This document shows positions 63,701-64,000 of a DNA stretch of 64,000 nt, one piece after another; positions within the stretch are counted from its first letter, which is position 1, and each line of letters begins with the position of its first letter. The DNA is taken from the NCBI GenBank assembly GCA_025331125.1, contig JAOALB010000001.1, positions 124,001 to 188,000 of the forward strand, given 5' to 3'. Under the pieces are notes generated by a model. It saw nothing but the letters and a program-made list of their open reading frames with translations, ran no database searches and was not told where the DNA came from. This DNA is from Mycogone perniciosa (lineage: Eukaryota; Ascomycota; Sordariomycetes; Hypocreales; Hypocreaceae). The position numbers and the translations under genes are program-made.

Positions 63701-64000
63701 ATCATCGAGAACCGCCGAAACATGTTTTGAGATGATTGCATCGGAGAAAAAAATTACAATGCTACCACTATCCATGAACTCCGGACATTATCGTCCACCG
63801 CCTATTGTCAGGCCTTCATAACAGTTTAATTATCACTCAAAAGTGGCCTAACTCGAGTGCCAACTCATTCCACTAAATGTTCATGTTGACGCGATGGATG
63901 CGAGTGAGTCACAGCCGGCTGCATGTTGGCATGTCGGAGCCCAAAAGAGCAGCCATCGATTAATAAGGACAGGGGCTTTTTCATTTAACCAGGCGATGTT
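57793..64000. other. 6.2-kb gene-poor region to the window edge
   Basis: Many frames of 60-160 codons exist on both strands, but none shows a family motif, plausible composition or splice-linked exons. At least ten TACTCCGTA/TACGGAGTA copies are spread through it (for example 60025-60044, 61795, 62290, 62359, 63619, 63682). (CATA)n near 58775-58800 and (TTGGTG)3 near 59661-59678 are simple repeats. CCCACGTGGG at 60153-60162 is a perfect palindrome without an obvious target gene. Non-coding transcripts or a very divergent small gene cannot be excluded. Confidence 0.5.

Overview
The window is nuclear DNA of a filamentous ascomycete (Pezizomycotina). Genes are dense and on both strands. They are interrupted by many 50-80 nt GT-AG introns with CTNAC-like branch points, and the proteins are typically fungal (Bud27/URI, Spc7, Mic60, an Och1-type GT32, Kre33). 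Sordariomycetes, perhaps Hypocreales, is my guess; I cannot place it to genus. No prokaryotic, viral or plasmid backbone is visible.

Layout: 0-2.7 kb holds the end of a DapA-type aldolase and a four-exon dihydroxyacetone kinase. 4.9-7.0 kb holds a fungal protein with six Pro-rich tandem repeats. 8.0-11.4 kb is KRE33 (NAT10). 12.2-13.2 kb is a mitoribosomal bS38m/Cox24-type protein. 14.1-14.8 kb is SYM1/Mpv17. 15.7-20.1 kb is the kinetochore scaffold SPC7, divergent from RPS11 (20.5-21.3 kb). Then come a twin-CX9C protein (22.0-22.9 kb), an intron-containing tRNA-Val(AAC) (23.2 kb), BUD27/URI (24.1-25.9 kb), a non-autonomous DNA transposon (26.0-26.5 kb), a double-GFA-domain protein, two convergent folylpolyglutamate synthase paralogues (28.7-31.9 kb), MIC60, a Rab5 GTPase, a GT32 mannosyltransferase, an acyltransferase-3 protein, a type II membrane protein, SAC1, a large fungal protein with a hydrophobic C-terminus, mitochondrial isoleucyl-tRNA synthetase, and a small nuclear-looking protein. 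The last 6.2 kb has no convincing gene.

Most genes are housekeeping and not an operon-like system. Loose themes are ribosome and translation (KRE33, RPS11, bS38m, mito IleRS, tRNA-Val, BUD27), mitochondria (MIC60, SYM1, bS38m, IleRS, the CX9C protein, one FPGS) and secretory/endosomal membranes (Rab5, SAC1, GT32). I joined the exons by hand; each spliced gene sums to a whole number of codons.

The most noteworthy non-routine signals are these: a 421-bp element with 22-bp terminal inverted repeats and a perfect 8-bp target duplication; a short palindromic motif (TACGGAGTA/TACTCCGTA) scattered more than 30 times through non-coding DNA and apparently absent from exons; the head-on FPGS pair; a Cbf1/Tbf1-like promoter for RPS11, whose start codon is split by an intron; and the alternating repeat protein. 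I found no defence system, CRISPR array or biosynthetic cluster.
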